Positions 8,792 to 16,671 of a stretch of 64,000 nucleotides of DNA are shown here, one piece after another (positions within the stretch are counted from its first letter, which is position 1; each line of letters opens with the position of its first letter). Position numbers and translations under genes: made by a program. This DNA is from Albimonas sp036154955 (lineage in GTDB: Bacteria; Pseudomonadota; Alphaproteobacteria; Rhodobacterales; Rhodobacteraceae). The notes under the pieces are model-generated. The model did no database searches. It saw nothing but the letters and a program-made list of their open reading frames with translations, and was not told the origin of the DNA. Location: the NCBI GenBank assembly GCA_036154955.1, contig JAYZWL010000106.1, positions 7,795-71,794 of the forward strand. The letters are read 5' to 3'.

Positions 8792-8819
8792 GTGATCACG
8801 CCCCGCAGGTTGTGATCAC
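8792..8819. promoter_or_regulatory. paired GTGATCAC palindromes upstream of sdhCDAB (putative operator)
   Basis: Two perfect 8-bp palindromes GTGATCAC at 8792-8799 and 8812-8819, centres 20 bp apart. The spacing is about two helical turns, so bound dimers would lie on the same DNA face. Flanks match those of the pair upstream of sucC: on the minus strand both read GTGATCACA, purine, CC, a variable stretch of 7-8 bases, then CGTGATCAC followed by AAAC or AAC. The two TCA operons therefore probably share a regulator. The motif lacks the 6-bp spacer of Crp sites and is not an FNR box. Confidence 0.7.
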
Positions 8820-8885
8820 GAAACCCGGCGCGCAGGCCGCATCGGCGCGGGCCGGCCGCCCCGACCGGCCCGGCGGCGGAGATTC

Positions 8886-8919
8886 GCCCCCGCTCCGTCC
8901 CGTGCGGCGGAGCGGGGGC
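8886..8919 (-). terminator. hairpin after the TorF-like gene
   Basis: An 11-bp perfect stem (8886-8896 with 8909-8919) and a 12-nt loop, ending 5 bp past the porin-like gene stop on the sdh side. It lacks a clear T-run, so it may be a weak terminator or an mRNA 3' end structure. It separates the porin gene from the sdh control region. Confidence 0.45.
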
Positions 8920-8924
8920 CGGTC

Positions 8925-9596
8925 TCAGCGGCCCATCAGGCTCGCCCAGTCGGTGTCGAAGGAGATCGTGGCGTTGACCAGCCACTCGCCCTGGCTGGAG
9001 TCGTGAAAGCGCACGTCGGCCGAGATCGTGTCGGTGATCGGCCGCGACAGGCCGACGTTCCAGTCCGAGGCGCCGCCGTCGGCGAACTTGCCCACGCCGC
9101 CGGACAGCTCCAGCTCCCAGAACAGGGCGATGGTCACCGAGCCGGTCACGTAGTCCGTCTCCAGATCGAAGTCGTGATAATAGGCGCCGCCGACGCCGAT
9201 GGCGTCGTTGATCTGGTAGTCGGCCGACACATAGGCCTCGCCGCAGCAGTCGCCGCTGTCGGTGTAGACGTAGCGCACATAGCCGATGTCGTAGTCGATG
9301 CCCCGGAAGCTGTTGCGGTAGCCGCCGTAGAAATCCATCTCGACCTCGAACTCGCCGAAGTCGACGTTGGAGCCCCAGAACCCGGCGTAGACCGAGCCGA
9401 AATCGCCGGGCAGGGCGTATTCGGCCTCCGCATAGGGCTGGAAGGCGGGGGCCTTGTCGGTCTGGCTGATGCCGCGGAACACGTAGTCCGAGGTGATCGC
9501 CGCGCCGAGCGAGATGGAGAGCGGGTCCTCCTGCGCCGCGGCCGGGACCGCCAGAAGAAGCGCCAGGGAACAGGGGAGGAGTGCGATCGCGCGCAT
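8925..9596 (-). CDS. TorF-family putative porin
   Basis: A 223-residue outer-membrane protein. The signal peptide ends near AAAQ (residues 1-22). The mature protein starts with SISLGAAITSDYVFRGISQ, the typical opening of the TIGR02001/TorF family. Alternating short beta segments (YGGYRNSF, VSADYQI, VTGSVTIAL) run to the end, as in a small beta-barrel. The family is assigned by similarity as a putative porin, and its substrate is unknown. The gene lies between mch and sdhC on the same strand, with a terminator on each side, so it is probably a single-gene unit. Confidence 0.8.
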   Translation of the reverse strand: MRAIALLPCSLALLLAVPAAAQEDPLSISLGAAITSDYVFRGISQTDKAPAFQPYAEAEYALPGDFGSVYAGFWGSNVDFGEFEVEMDFYGGYRNSFRGIDYDIGYVRYVYTDSGDCCGEAYVSADYQINDAIGVGGAYYHDFDLETDYVTGSVTIALFWELELSGGVGKFADGGASDWNVGLSRPITDTISADVRFHDSSQGEWLVNATISFDTDWASLMGR

Positions 9597-9818
9597 CTTG
9601 GTTTGCCTGATGAATAGGGGCCGGACCGGGCGGTCAGCGGCGCGGGTCAGGCGACGCGGGTCCGCGAAGAAAGCTGCGGACTTCGCAGGGCGCCGACAAG
9701 CGGATTTTGCGGTGCAGCATCATTCGCGGTTCATATTTATCGCACACCCCTGTCATTCGCCCGCAAAAGCGGCGAATGCTTCGCCCCGGCGCCCGTTTCC
9801 CGCGCAATGAAAACGCCC

Positions 9819-9849
9819 GGGCCTCGCGGCGCCGGGCGTGGGGTCCGAA
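9819..9849 (-). terminator. rho-independent terminator of mch
   Basis: An 8-bp stem (9823-9830 with 9842-9849). On the minus strand the stem ends in GGGCGT and runs into a short T-run. It lies 20 bp past the mch stop. Confidence 0.7.
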
Positions 9850-9868
9850 GCGGCCAAGCCCCTGCGAT

Positions 9869-10909
9869 TCAGGTCGGAATCAGCGCCCAGACGTCGAGGT
9901 CGAGCAGCACGTTCGCCGCGTATTTGCCGTCCTCGCCGCGCAGGGGCGCGGGGGTCGCGTCGTTCTTCACCGCCACCAGCCGCAGCCGCAGCGCGCCGAC
10001 GCCGGGGGCCGCGGTCTCGGCCTTGTCCAGCACCTCCGACCACGCATAGACCGTGTCGCCCGCGAAGCACGGGTTGGCATGGGCGCCGCCGTTGATCGCC
10101 ACGATCGTCTGGGCGTTGGCCAGCCCGTTGTAGCTCAGCGCGCGCGCCAGGCTGATGACGTGGCCGCCATAGATCAGCCGCCGCCCGTCCTCCCGGAACT
10201 GGGCGTTGAAATGCACCTTCGCCGTGTTCTGCCAGAGCCGGGTGGCGAGCATGTGCTCGGCCTCCTCGATGGTCGAGCCGTCCACATGGTCGATGCGCTC
10301 GCCTACCGCGTAGTCGCCCCAGCGATGCGGCTCGCCGGCGAGGTCGAAATCGTAGCGGGTGAAGTCCAGCCCCGCGGGGATCACGAGATCCTCCGCCGCC
10401 ACCGCCTTGGCGAGCGTGGGAACCACCTCCTCCGGCGCGGGGGCGGAGAGGTCGTTCTTGCGCACCATCACCCAGCGCACCCATTCCAGCGCCTTCGTCC
10501 CGTCGGCGGTGGAGGCGACCGAGCGCACATAGACCACGCCCGACTTGCCGTTGGAGTTCTGCTTGAGCCCGATGATCTCGGTCTCGGTGGTCAGCGTGTC
10601 GCCGGGATAGAGCGGCTTGAGGAACCGGCATTCGGCGTAGCCCAGGTTCGCCACCGCGTTCAGCGAGATGTCGGGGACGGTCTTGCCGAAGGCGACATGG
10701 AAGCCGATCAGGTCCTCCAGCGGGCTCTTCGGCAGGCCCGAGGCGCGGGCGAATTCGTCGGACGAGGGCAGCGCGAAGCGGGTCGGGTAAAGCGCGGTGT
10801 AAAGCGCGCGGTCGCCCTCGGTCAGCGTGCGCGGGGTCGCGTGGCGCAGTTTCTGGCCGACCTTGAAGTCCTCGAAGAAATAGCCGGGATTGGTCTTTGA
10901 GGCGGTCAT
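9869..10909 (-). CDS. mch: mesaconyl-CoA hydratase (ethylmalonyl-CoA pathway)
   Basis: A 346-residue double hot-dog (MaoC-type) hydratase. It interconverts mesaconyl-C1-CoA and beta-methylmalyl-CoA in the ethylmalonyl-CoA pathway for acetyl-CoA assimilation. The segments HATPRTLTEGD, YTALYPTRFALPSSDEFA and FGKTVPDISLNAVANLGYA closely follow the Rhodobacter sphaeroides enzyme as I remember it. The second half repeats the fold and includes YGGHVISLARALSYNGL. The ATG at 10909 has an AGGGAG ribosome site. Its place next to sdhCDAB matches the arrangement I recall in Rhodobacterales. The lyase Mcl1 is not in the window. Confidence 0.9.
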   Translation of the reverse strand: MTASKTNPGYFFEDFKVGQKLRHATPRTLTEGDRALYTALYPTRFALPSSDEFARASGLPKSPLEDLIGFHVAFGKTVPDISLNAVANLGYAECRFLKPLYPGDTLTTETEIIGLKQNSNGKSGVVYVRSVASTADGTKALEWVRWVMVRKNDLSAPAPEEVVPTLAKAVAAEDLVIPAGLDFTRYDFDLAGEPHRWGDYAVGERIDHVDGSTIEEAEHMLATRLWQNTAKVHFNAQFREDGRRLIYGGHVISLARALSYNGLANAQTIVAINGGAHANPCFAGDTVYAWSEVLDKAETAAPGVGALRLRLVAVKNDATPAPLRGEDGKYAANVLLDLDVWALIPT

Positions 10910-11031
10910 GCGGGGCTCCCTGCGCGTGATCTTGTTCCGGATCTGGTTCCGGGGGCGAAGATGCGGCCCGCCCCGCCGCCGCGCAAGCGGACGCCGCGCC
11001 GCGCCGGGGGCGGGGCGGGGGGCGAGCCGCC

Positions 11032-12144
11032 TCAGAACCTTGTGCGCAGGTTGACCGAACCGAACAGGGACATGCCGTCCTGGCCGCGATACTCCTCGGT
11101 GCGCAGGACCTGGGTGTAGCTCAGCTCCACCCGCCCCACCTGCACCGCGATCCCGGCCTGGATGTCGGCGACGAAGCGGTTGGGCTCCACCCCGTCGACG
11201 CCGCCCCAGGTGTTGCCCTCGATGAAGATGTTGCGCCCCACCAGCCGCCCCTCGGCCCCGGCGAACACGTACCAGGAGAAATCGTCCTCGTTGCGGAAGA
11301 AGCCGGGCGAGGCCACCGCCGGGCGCACCCGCGGCGGGCCGTAATCGTCCGACAGGTCCTGCCCCAGCCGCGCCACGCCGCCCACCGCCAGCGAAGTGTC
11401 GACGTTGCCGAGCGACACCGTGACGTTCGGCGCCCAGTCGACCTCCAGCCCCAGCGCCGGGACCGGCACGTCGGCGGAGAACTTCCACTTCCGCTCATAG
11501 AGCAGCCGGACGCCCAGTTCGTCGTCGAGCTGGTTGTGCCAGCCCCGAGGCTCCTGCACGCCGAGGATCTCGTGGACGATGGTCTGGGATTCCTCGGCCA
11601 GCGAGGACGGCCCGACCATCCCGATCTCCAGCGACAGCGTGTCGAGCCGGTCGCCCCGGTCCGCCGCCACCCCCGCGCCCAGATAGAGGAACCCCGCATA
11701 GGGTCGGTCGGTCTTCGGCGGGTTTTTCAGCGAGATGTCGGAGGGCGTGTAGATGTTCTGCCCCAGCGTGTAGAGCCCATACCAGTCCGAGGCGTCGGAG
11801 AACCAGCCGAACAGCCCCCGCTTCGCCAGCCGCCCGAAGGCCGTGAGGTTATTGCGGGGCGTCACGTAGTCCAGCCGCACGCCGTTGGTGTAGTCGCGGT
11901 CCTCGTCGCCGAAGATGTCGTTCTCGAAGGTCAGGGACCAGGTGCCGCGCGCATCCGCGTCCGGGCCGACCGAAGGCGGGGCCTTCGGCTCCTCCGTCGG
12001 CAGGCCGGCGACGGGCGAAGGGGCGGCCGGCCGATCGCCGGCGACGTCCTGCGCGCGGACGGTCGGGGCGGCGAGCGCAAGCGCGAGCGCCAGCGGCAGG
12101 CGCGCGGCGGCGGCGCATCGGAACGCGGGGGAAGGGCGGGGCAC
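11032..12144 (-). CDS. lpxR: LpxR-family lipid A 3'-O-deacylase
   Basis: A 370-residue outer-membrane protein (DUF2219 family). It would remove the 3'-acyloxyacyl chain from lipid A and so alter endotoxin structure. The signal peptide ends near VRAQ, at about residue 31. An acidic proline-rich linker follows. The barrel opens with FENDIFGDEDRDYTNG, which holds the Asn-Asp pair and the Thr expected at the LpxR active site. A histidine in GWHNQLDDELG fits the catalytic His. The last residue is Phe, as in outer-membrane barrels. The start is GTG at 12144, with AGGAG 9 bp upstream. Expression is probably independent of the divergent cyclase gene. Confidence 0.85.
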   Translation of the reverse strand: MPRPSPAFRCAAAARLPLALALALAAPTVRAQDVAGDRPAAPSPVAGLPTEEPKAPPSVGPDADARGTWSLTFENDIFGDEDRDYTNGVRLDYVTPRNNLTAFGRLAKRGLFGWFSDASDWYGLYTLGQNIYTPSDISLKNPPKTDRPYAGFLYLGAGVAADRGDRLDTLSLEIGMVGPSSLAEESQTIVHEILGVQEPRGWHNQLDDELGVRLLYERKWKFSADVPVPALGLEVDWAPNVTVSLGNVDTSLAVGGVARLGQDLSDDYGPPRVRPAVASPGFFRNEDDFSWYVFAGAEGRLVGRNIFIEGNTWGGVDGVEPNRFVADIQAGIAVQVGRVELSYTQVLRTEEYRGQDGMSLFGSVNLRTRF

Positions 12145-12286
12145 GATCGGGGCTCCTGACAGACATCACGGCGACGCGCGGGCGGCCGCAACCGGCCGCC
12201 GCTCCCCTCCGAGGCGGAAACAATAGGGCGGGATGAACCCCGGACAACGGCGCGATCCGCGGATTCGCGCTTGATCGAGCGCATAC

Positions 12287-12296
12287 CTTACGTAAG
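12287..12296. promoter_or_regulatory. CTTACGTAAG palindrome between lpxR and the cyclase gene
   Basis: A perfect 10-bp palindrome in the 217-bp divergent intergenic region, about 65 bp upstream of the cyclase start. It could be an operator, but I have no matching second site or regulator. Confidence 0.3.
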
Positions 12297-12361
12297 CTCC
12301 CGACACCGAAGTCGACCGGGCGCCGAACAACGAGCGGCCCGGCGCAGGGAGGAAAAACTTG

Positions 12362-13318
12362 ATGCCGTTCAAAACCCACGCCCGAATTGCGTTCGCCGCG
12401 CTGGCCTCGCTCGCCTTCGCCGGGGCCGCCGCCGCCGCCGACTGCGCGCCCTCGAAATGGGGCGCCGACGACGAGATCGGCTCCGCCAACCTGGTGACGT
12501 CCGAACAGGTGCTCATGGCCTCCAAACTGGTCAAGAAGGGCATGAGCGCGCCGCTGGGCATCACCATCAGCCGCGACACCCCCGCCTTCGCCCCGCGCTC
12601 GCTGTCCATGCAGGTCGTGCAGCCCGGGCAGAACGGCGGCAAGGATCCGCTCGGTTACGGCGGCGGCGGCGTCTACAACGACGACATCATCCAGATGTGG
12701 TTCGGCATCGGCTCCCAGATCGACGGGCTGGGCCATCTGGGCGACGACGGGCGCTACTACAACTGCAACAAGGCCGCCGACATCTCGGCGATCACCGGGC
12801 TGACCAAGCTGGGCGTGCACAACGTGCCGCCGCTGGTTGGCCGCGGCGTGGTCATCGACATGGCCAAGCATTTCGGCAAGCCGTTCCTGGAGGCCGGGCA
12901 CGCCATCACCGCCGACGACGTGAAGGCCGCGATGGCCGAGCAGAAGATCGAGGTGAAGAAGGGCGACGTGGTGCTGTTCCACACCGGCTGGACCGACGCC
13001 AAGCTGGAGAGCGCGCCGCAGGAATGGGGCACGGGCGAGCCGGGGATCATGCCCGACGTGGCCGAGATGCTGGCCGCCGCCGACGTGATGGCCGTGGGCG
13101 CCGACACCTGGGGCGTGGACGTGGTGCCGCCGCCGGCCGGGGCCAAGGTGTTCTATTCCCACGTCGTCCTGCTGCGCGACAACGGCATCTACATCCTGGA
13201 GACCATGAACACCGGCCCGCTGGTCGAGGCCGGGGTCTCCGAGTTCATGTTCGTGCTGGGTCAGGCGCGGGTGAAGGGCTCGGTGCAGATGGTCATCAAC
13301 CCGGTCGCGCTCTGGTGA
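12362..13318 (+). CDS. exported cyclase-family (kynurenine formamidase-like fold) protein
   Basis: A 318-residue protein of the cyclase family (PF04199), metal-dependent hydrolases related to kynurenine formamidase and isatin hydrolase. The signal peptide covers residues 1-26 (cleavage AAA-AD). In the usual HxGTHxDxPxH motif the equivalent here is GIGSQIDGLGHLG, so one metal-ligand His is Gln. This variant is familiar in the secreted subgroup. The later TGW and the C-terminal SHVVLLRDNG segment are conserved. The ATG at 12362 follows AGGGAGG; a TTG three bases earlier is less likely. A strong terminator follows. The substrate cannot be named. Confidence 0.8.
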   Translation: MPFKTHARIAFAALASLAFAGAAAAADCAPSKWGADDEIGSANLVTSEQVLMASKLVKKGMSAPLGITISRDTPAFAPRSLSMQVVQPGQNGGKDPLGYGGGGVYNDDIIQMWFGIGSQIDGLGHLGDDGRYYNCNKAADISAITGLTKLGVHNVPPLVGRGVVIDMAKHFGKPFLEAGHAITADDVKAAMAEQKIEVKKGDVVLFHTGWTDAKLESAPQEWGTGEPGIMPDVAEMLAAADVMAVGADTWGVDVVPPPAGAKVFYSHVVLLRDNGIYILETMNTGPLVEAGVSEFMFVLGQARVKGSVQMVINPVALW

Positions 13319-13357
13319 GCCGCGGGGCCTGCGGGGCCTGACCTGCGGACGATCTGA

Positions 13358-13381
13358 CGGGCGGCTTCGGCCGCCCGTTTT
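13358..13381 (+). terminator. rho-independent terminator after the cyclase gene
   Basis: An 8-bp stem CGGGCGGC/GCCGCCCG closed by a TTCG tetraloop and followed by TTTT. It lies between convergent genes and may also slow the ydcF-side transcript. Confidence 0.9.
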
Positions 13382-13393
13382 CGTGCCGGCTTC

Positions 13394-13927
13394 TCAGCCC
13401 CTCGGTCCGCCCCGCCGCAGCATCGTCAGAACCGCCGAGCGCGGGGTCGCCAGCGCCTCCCGCAGCCGCCGCAGGATCCGCCTCGCCGGGGGGGCGGGGG
13501 GCGGCGAGGTCGGCGCGGCCCGCGTCCCGATCCCGTGCAGGGCGAAGCACAGCCGCGCGCGGGCCATGTGCCAGGGGTCGGTGACCAGCGTGACCCTCGC
13601 CGCGCCCGTCGCCCGGATCAGGGAGGCCGCGAAGCGGGCGTTCTCCTCGGTGTCGCGGGCGCGGGCTTCGACGAGGATCGCGGCGTCGGGAACGCCCGCC
13701 GCCATCAGCCGGGCGCGCATCGCGGCGGCCTCGGTCAGGATCGTGTTCGGAGGGCCGCCGGTGACCAGAAGCGCCGCCGCCCGGCCCTCCGCCCCCGCCG
13801 CCCGCCACAGCGCCGCGCCCCGGTCCGCCCGCCGCGCCAGCGCCGGGCCGGGCCTACCGTCCGGGCGCAGGGCCGCGCCCAGGACGACGATGACTTCGGG
13901 GATTTCGGGCGGCGCGCCCCCGCTCAC
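13394..13927 (-). CDS. YdcF family protein (DUF218)
   Basis: A 177-residue protein with the DUF218 Rossmann-like fold. Typical features are VIVVLGAALRPDGRPGPAL near the start, LLVTGG in the middle, EARARDTEENARF, and TLVTDPWHMARA, which matches the conserved WH/RA motif. YdcF/SanA proteins are implicated in envelope processes, but their reaction is unclear. The start is GTG at 13927, overlapping the nnrU-like stop as GTGA, so translation is coupled. The alternative ATG starts upstream lie inside the neighbouring gene. The C-terminal 30 residues are Pro/Arg-rich. Confidence 0.82.
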   Translation of the reverse strand: MSGGAPPEIPEVIVVLGAALRPDGRPGPALARRADRGAALWRAAGAEGRAAALLVTGGPPNTILTEAAAMRARLMAAGVPDAAILVEARARDTEENARFAASLIRATGAARVTLVTDPWHMARARLCFALHGIGTRAAPTSPPPAPPARRILRRLREALATPRSAVLTMLRRGGPRG

Positions 13928-14484
13928 ACCGGGAAGGGCGAGGGGCCGATCAGCCCGTGAACGAAGGTGATGACCCCGAAGGCCACGACCGAAGCCGCCA
14001 CCAGGATCAGGTCCTTCTTCACCGGTCCCGGCGCAGGCTTCGCCCAGGCCCCGTCGCGGGCGTTGGTCATGAAGATCGCCGCGACCGCCCACAGCCCCAG
14101 CCCGCCGAACAGGATCAGCGAGGCCACGTCCCCGTTGACCAGCAGATGCGCGACCGACCACACGATCACCGACAGAAGCTGCGGGTGGCGCACGTAACGC
14201 TTAACGTTGCCCTTGGAATGCGAGGCGCCGAACAGGAACACCGCGATCAGCATCATCAGGTTGTTGAGATGCACCGCCCAGGGAAGGAACCACAGCTCCT
14301 CATACTCCGCCATCCGGTAGCCGATCACCATCAGCGCCACGACGGCCAGCGTGACGAGGCTGAAGCCCCCCCGCCAGGCCTTTTCGCCCTGTTTCGCCAC
14401 CACCGAGGCGCGGAGGCCAGGGGCCAGAAGGGGGATCGAATGCGTCGCCCACCACAGGACGATCGCGAGAATCAGAAGGGTCAT
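13924..14484 (-). CDS. NnrU family membrane protein
   Basis: A 186-residue integral membrane protein. About five hydrophobic segments are seen, the first at the start (LLILAIVLWWATHSIPLLAP). The HSKGNVKRYVRHPQLLSV stretch is the conserved NnrU/isoprenylcysteine-methyltransferase-like signature. NnrU was named for its link with nitric oxide and denitrification genes in Rhodobacter, but no denitrification gene is nearby. The ATG at 14484 has GGGAG upstream. The longer open frame begins in low-quality Ala/Arg sequence and is rejected. It is coupled to the YdcF gene by a GTGA overlap. Confidence 0.85.
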   Translation of the reverse strand: MTLLILAIVLWWATHSIPLLAPGLRASVVAKQGEKAWRGGFSLVTLAVVALMVIGYRMAEYEELWFLPWAVHLNNLMMLIAVFLFGASHSKGNVKRYVRHPQLLSVIVWSVAHLLVNGDVASLILFGGLGLWAVAAIFMTNARDGAWAKPAPGPVKKDLILVAASVVAFGVITFVHGLIGPSPFPV

Positions 14485-14624
14485 CGGCTTGCTCCCATGC
14501 CGCCCGGACGGGATTTGGCTTGCGGGGCGGAGCATAGCCGTCGCGCGCGCCCGCGCCATGGACGGGTCGCCGCATTAACTCTCGGGAAGGGGTGGGGCTA
14601 CGGCCCACCGGAGCCATCGCGCGC

Positions 14625-14646
14625 GCCCCGGGCTTGACCCGGGGCC
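14625..14646. repeat. dispersed GC-rich palindrome, copy B1
   Basis: GCCCCGGG and CCCGGGGC arms around a CTTGA centre, in the 253-bp gap between the nnrU-like start and the LivF-type gene end. A second, related palindrome follows 24 bp later. The rest of the gap shows no gene. Confidence 0.75.
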
Positions 14647-14670
14647 TCCTGGCGTCGGCCGCTCGCGCAA

Positions 14671-14692
14671 GGCCCCGGGTCGGGCCCGGGGC
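14671..14692. repeat. dispersed GC-rich palindrome, copy B2
   Basis: GGCCCCGGG and CCCGGGGC arms around a TCGGG-like centre. This is a slightly diverged member of the family, lying just after copy B1. Confidence 0.65.
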
Positions 14693-14737
14693 GCCGTCGG
14701 AAGAACATCCGCGTCGCGGCGAGGCGCCGAAAGGGCG

Positions 14738-15433
14738 TCAGACCCCCAGCAGCCGGTCCCGGATCTCCGCCGTCAGTTCCGCGGGCGGCCCGGTCCAGGC
14801 GGAGCGGCCCTTCTCCAGGATCACGCAGCGGTCCATCACGGGCAGCAGCTCCGCCAGCGACTTGTCGACCACCAGCAGCGCCTGCCCCTCGGCCTTCAGG
14901 CTGCGGATCGCGGCCCAGATCTCATGCCGTATCACCGGGGCCAGACCCTCGGTCGCCTCGTCGAGGATCAGGAGCCGCGGGTTGGTCATCAGCGCCCGGC
15001 CGATGGCGAGCATCTGCTGCTCGCCCCCCGAAAGCGTGCGCGCCGACTGCCCGGCGCGCTCCGCCAGCCGCGGGAACAGCGCCTCGACCCGGTCCCGGTC
15101 CCAGGGCCCGGGGCGGGCGGTGGCCGTGAGGTTCTCGGCGACCGACAGGTTGGGAAAGCAGCGCCGCCCCTCGGGCGCCAGCCCCAGCCCCAGCCGCGCC
15201 GCCCGGTAGGCCGGAAGCCCCGCGAGGTCCCGGCCCCCGAAGCGGATGCGCCCGCGCCGATGCGGCGTCAGCCGGCAGATGGAGCGGATGGTGGTGGATT
15301 TCCCCATGCCGTTGCGCCCCATCAGCGCCACCGCCTCGCCGGCCGCCACGGTCAGGTCGACCCCGTGCAGGGCCTGCGAGGCGCCGTAGAAGGTCTCGAT
15401 CCCCTCGACTTCGAGCATGGCGGGCTCAGGCAT
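14738..15433 (-). CDS. LivF-type branched-chain amino acid ABC transporter ATPase
   Basis: A 231-residue ABC ATPase. The Walker A motif is GRNGMGKST, the signature LSGGEQQ, and Walker B LLILDEA. AYRAARLGLGLAPEGRRCFPNLSV is close to LivF-type sequences for hydrophobic amino acid or amide uptake. No permease (LivH/M), partner ATPase (LivG) or binding protein is adjacent, so it must work with subunits made elsewhere or be an orphan. The ATG at 15433 overlaps the end of the MmcQ/YjbR gene by 8 bp. A start at 15418 (MLEVEG) is also possible and has no better ribosome site. Confidence 0.85.
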   Translation of the reverse strand: MPEPAMLEVEGIETFYGASQALHGVDLTVAAGEAVALMGRNGMGKSTTIRSICRLTPHRRGRIRFGGRDLAGLPAYRAARLGLGLAPEGRRCFPNLSVAENLTATARPGPWDRDRVEALFPRLAERAGQSARTLSGGEQQMLAIGRALMTNPRLLILDEATEGLAPVIRHEIWAAIRSLKAEGQALLVVDKSLAELLPVMDRCVILEKGRSAWTGPPAELTAEIRDRLLGV

Positions 15434-15797
15434 CGGCGTCCGCCGCCTCGTCGAACCGCCCCAGCGCGGCCTGCGCCTTTTTCGTCAGTTTGCCGCGGAT
15501 CAGCACGTAGGAATGGCGGATGCGGTGGGAAAGCTCCGCCTCGTCGGCCGCCTGCGCCCAGGGGACCAGCACCCAGGAGCGGTGGAAATAGGGGGCCCGC
15601 TCGGCCCGGCCGGTCTCGATCAGCATCTCCGCCGTCTCCACGTCGTCGCATTTCACCGCGACGCCGCGGTCCATGGCCCCGATGCAGGCGAACATCTTGC
15701 CGCCGACCTTCCACGCGTCATGCCCTCCGCCCCAGGGGTCGGAGCATTCGGCCCCGGGCAGGGCGGCGCAGAGGCGATTGACGGTCTCGCGGGTCAT
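15426..15797 (-). CDS. MmcQ/YjbR family protein
   Basis: A 123-residue protein of the MmcQ/YjbR family (CyaY-like fold, sometimes annotated DNA-binding). The conserved elements are WGGGHDAWKVGGKMFACIG, CDDVETAEML and the RSWVLVPW segment. Biochemical function is unproven for the family. Its end overlaps the start of the LivF-type gene, so the two probably share a transcript. The start is ATG at 15797. Confidence 0.82.
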   Translation of the reverse strand: MTRETVNRLCAALPGAECSDPWGGGHDAWKVGGKMFACIGAMDRGVAVKCDDVETAEMLIETGRAERAPYFHRSWVLVPWAQAADEAELSHRIRHSYVLIRGKLTKKAQAALGRFDEAADADA

Positions 15798-15895
15798 GGC
15801 GGGCAGGATCGCGCGGGGCGGGCGGGGACGCAAGACGGGGCGGGGGCGGGGACGCCCCGTCTCCCACCCCGTCTCCCGCCCAATCGCGCGCGCCG

Positions 15896-16636
15896 TCACC
15901 GGCGCAGGTCCGCGGCGACGGGCGGCGCGGCGATCGCGGCCAGCAGCCCCGCCAGCGGCAGCGCCGCCGCCGGCCCCAGCCAGCGGAACCCCAGCGCGCC
16001 CAGCGTGCCCGCGCCGAAGAACGTCGCCGCCAGCCCCGCCAGCGTGACCAGCCGCGCCCGGTCCGCCCGCACCGGGGCGAGCCCCCCGCCGGAACGATCG
16101 CGGGAGGGGTAGAGCGCCCGGCCGATCTCGATCCCCAGATCGGTCACCAGCCCGGTGACATGGGTGGTGCGGATCGTGGCGCCCGACAGCTTGGTGATCA
16201 CCGCGTTCTGCAGCCCCATCAGGAAGCACAGCAGCAAGGTGACGGCCAGCGCCGCCCCGGCCCGCAGCGCCTCGCCCGACAGCGCGCCGACGAGGCCGAA
16301 GCCGCCCAGCAGCGCCGCCTCCAGCGCCAGCGGCAGGGCGAAGAGGCTCCGCAGCCCCCGCCGCCGCGCCCAGTTGACCATCAGCGAACAGAGCGCCGCC
16401 CCGGCGAGAAACGCCGCCAGCGCCCCGGCCCCCGCCGCGACCAGGGTCAGGCGCCCCAGCGCGAGGTCGTCGGCCATGCCCGACACGATCCCGGTCATGT
16501 GCGAGGTGTAGTGCCCGACGGCCATGAAGCCCCCGGCATTGGCCGCGCCCGCCACGAAGACCAGCAGCAGCGCGAGCCTCGCGTCCGACCGCGCGTCCCG
16601 CTCCCGTCCCGCGATGCGCGCCAAAGCGGCGATCAT
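15896..16636 (-). CDS. DUF1275 (YoaK) family membrane protein
   Basis: A 246-residue membrane protein with about six hydrophobic segments. The family signature is clear: AGAANAGGFMAVGHYTSHMTG in the first third, then FLMGLQNAVITK and a TTHVTGLVTDLGIEIG segment. DUF1275/YoaK proteins are widespread inner-membrane proteins with no agreed substrate. The ATG at 16636 lies 35 bp beyond the stop of the SH3-protein gene, which is transcribed in the same direction. Confidence 0.85.
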   Translation of the reverse strand: MIAALARIAGRERDARSDARLALLLVFVAGAANAGGFMAVGHYTSHMTGIVSGMADDLALGRLTLVAAGAGALAAFLAGAALCSLMVNWARRRGLRSLFALPLALEAALLGGFGLVGALSGEALRAGAALAVTLLLCFLMGLQNAVITKLSGATIRTTHVTGLVTDLGIEIGRALYPSRDRSGGGLAPVRADRARLVTLAGLAATFFGAGTLGALGFRWLGPAAALPLAGLLAAIAAPPVAADLRR

Positions 16637-16671
16637 GGCTCGTGTCCCGTCGATACCGCCCGTCCCGGGCG

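Noticed and set aside
8792..8820. Reading the palindromes as Crp or FNR sites
   Set aside because: Crp sites are TGTGA-N6-TCACA and FNR boxes TTGAT-N4-ATCAA; here the half-sites abut with no spacer.
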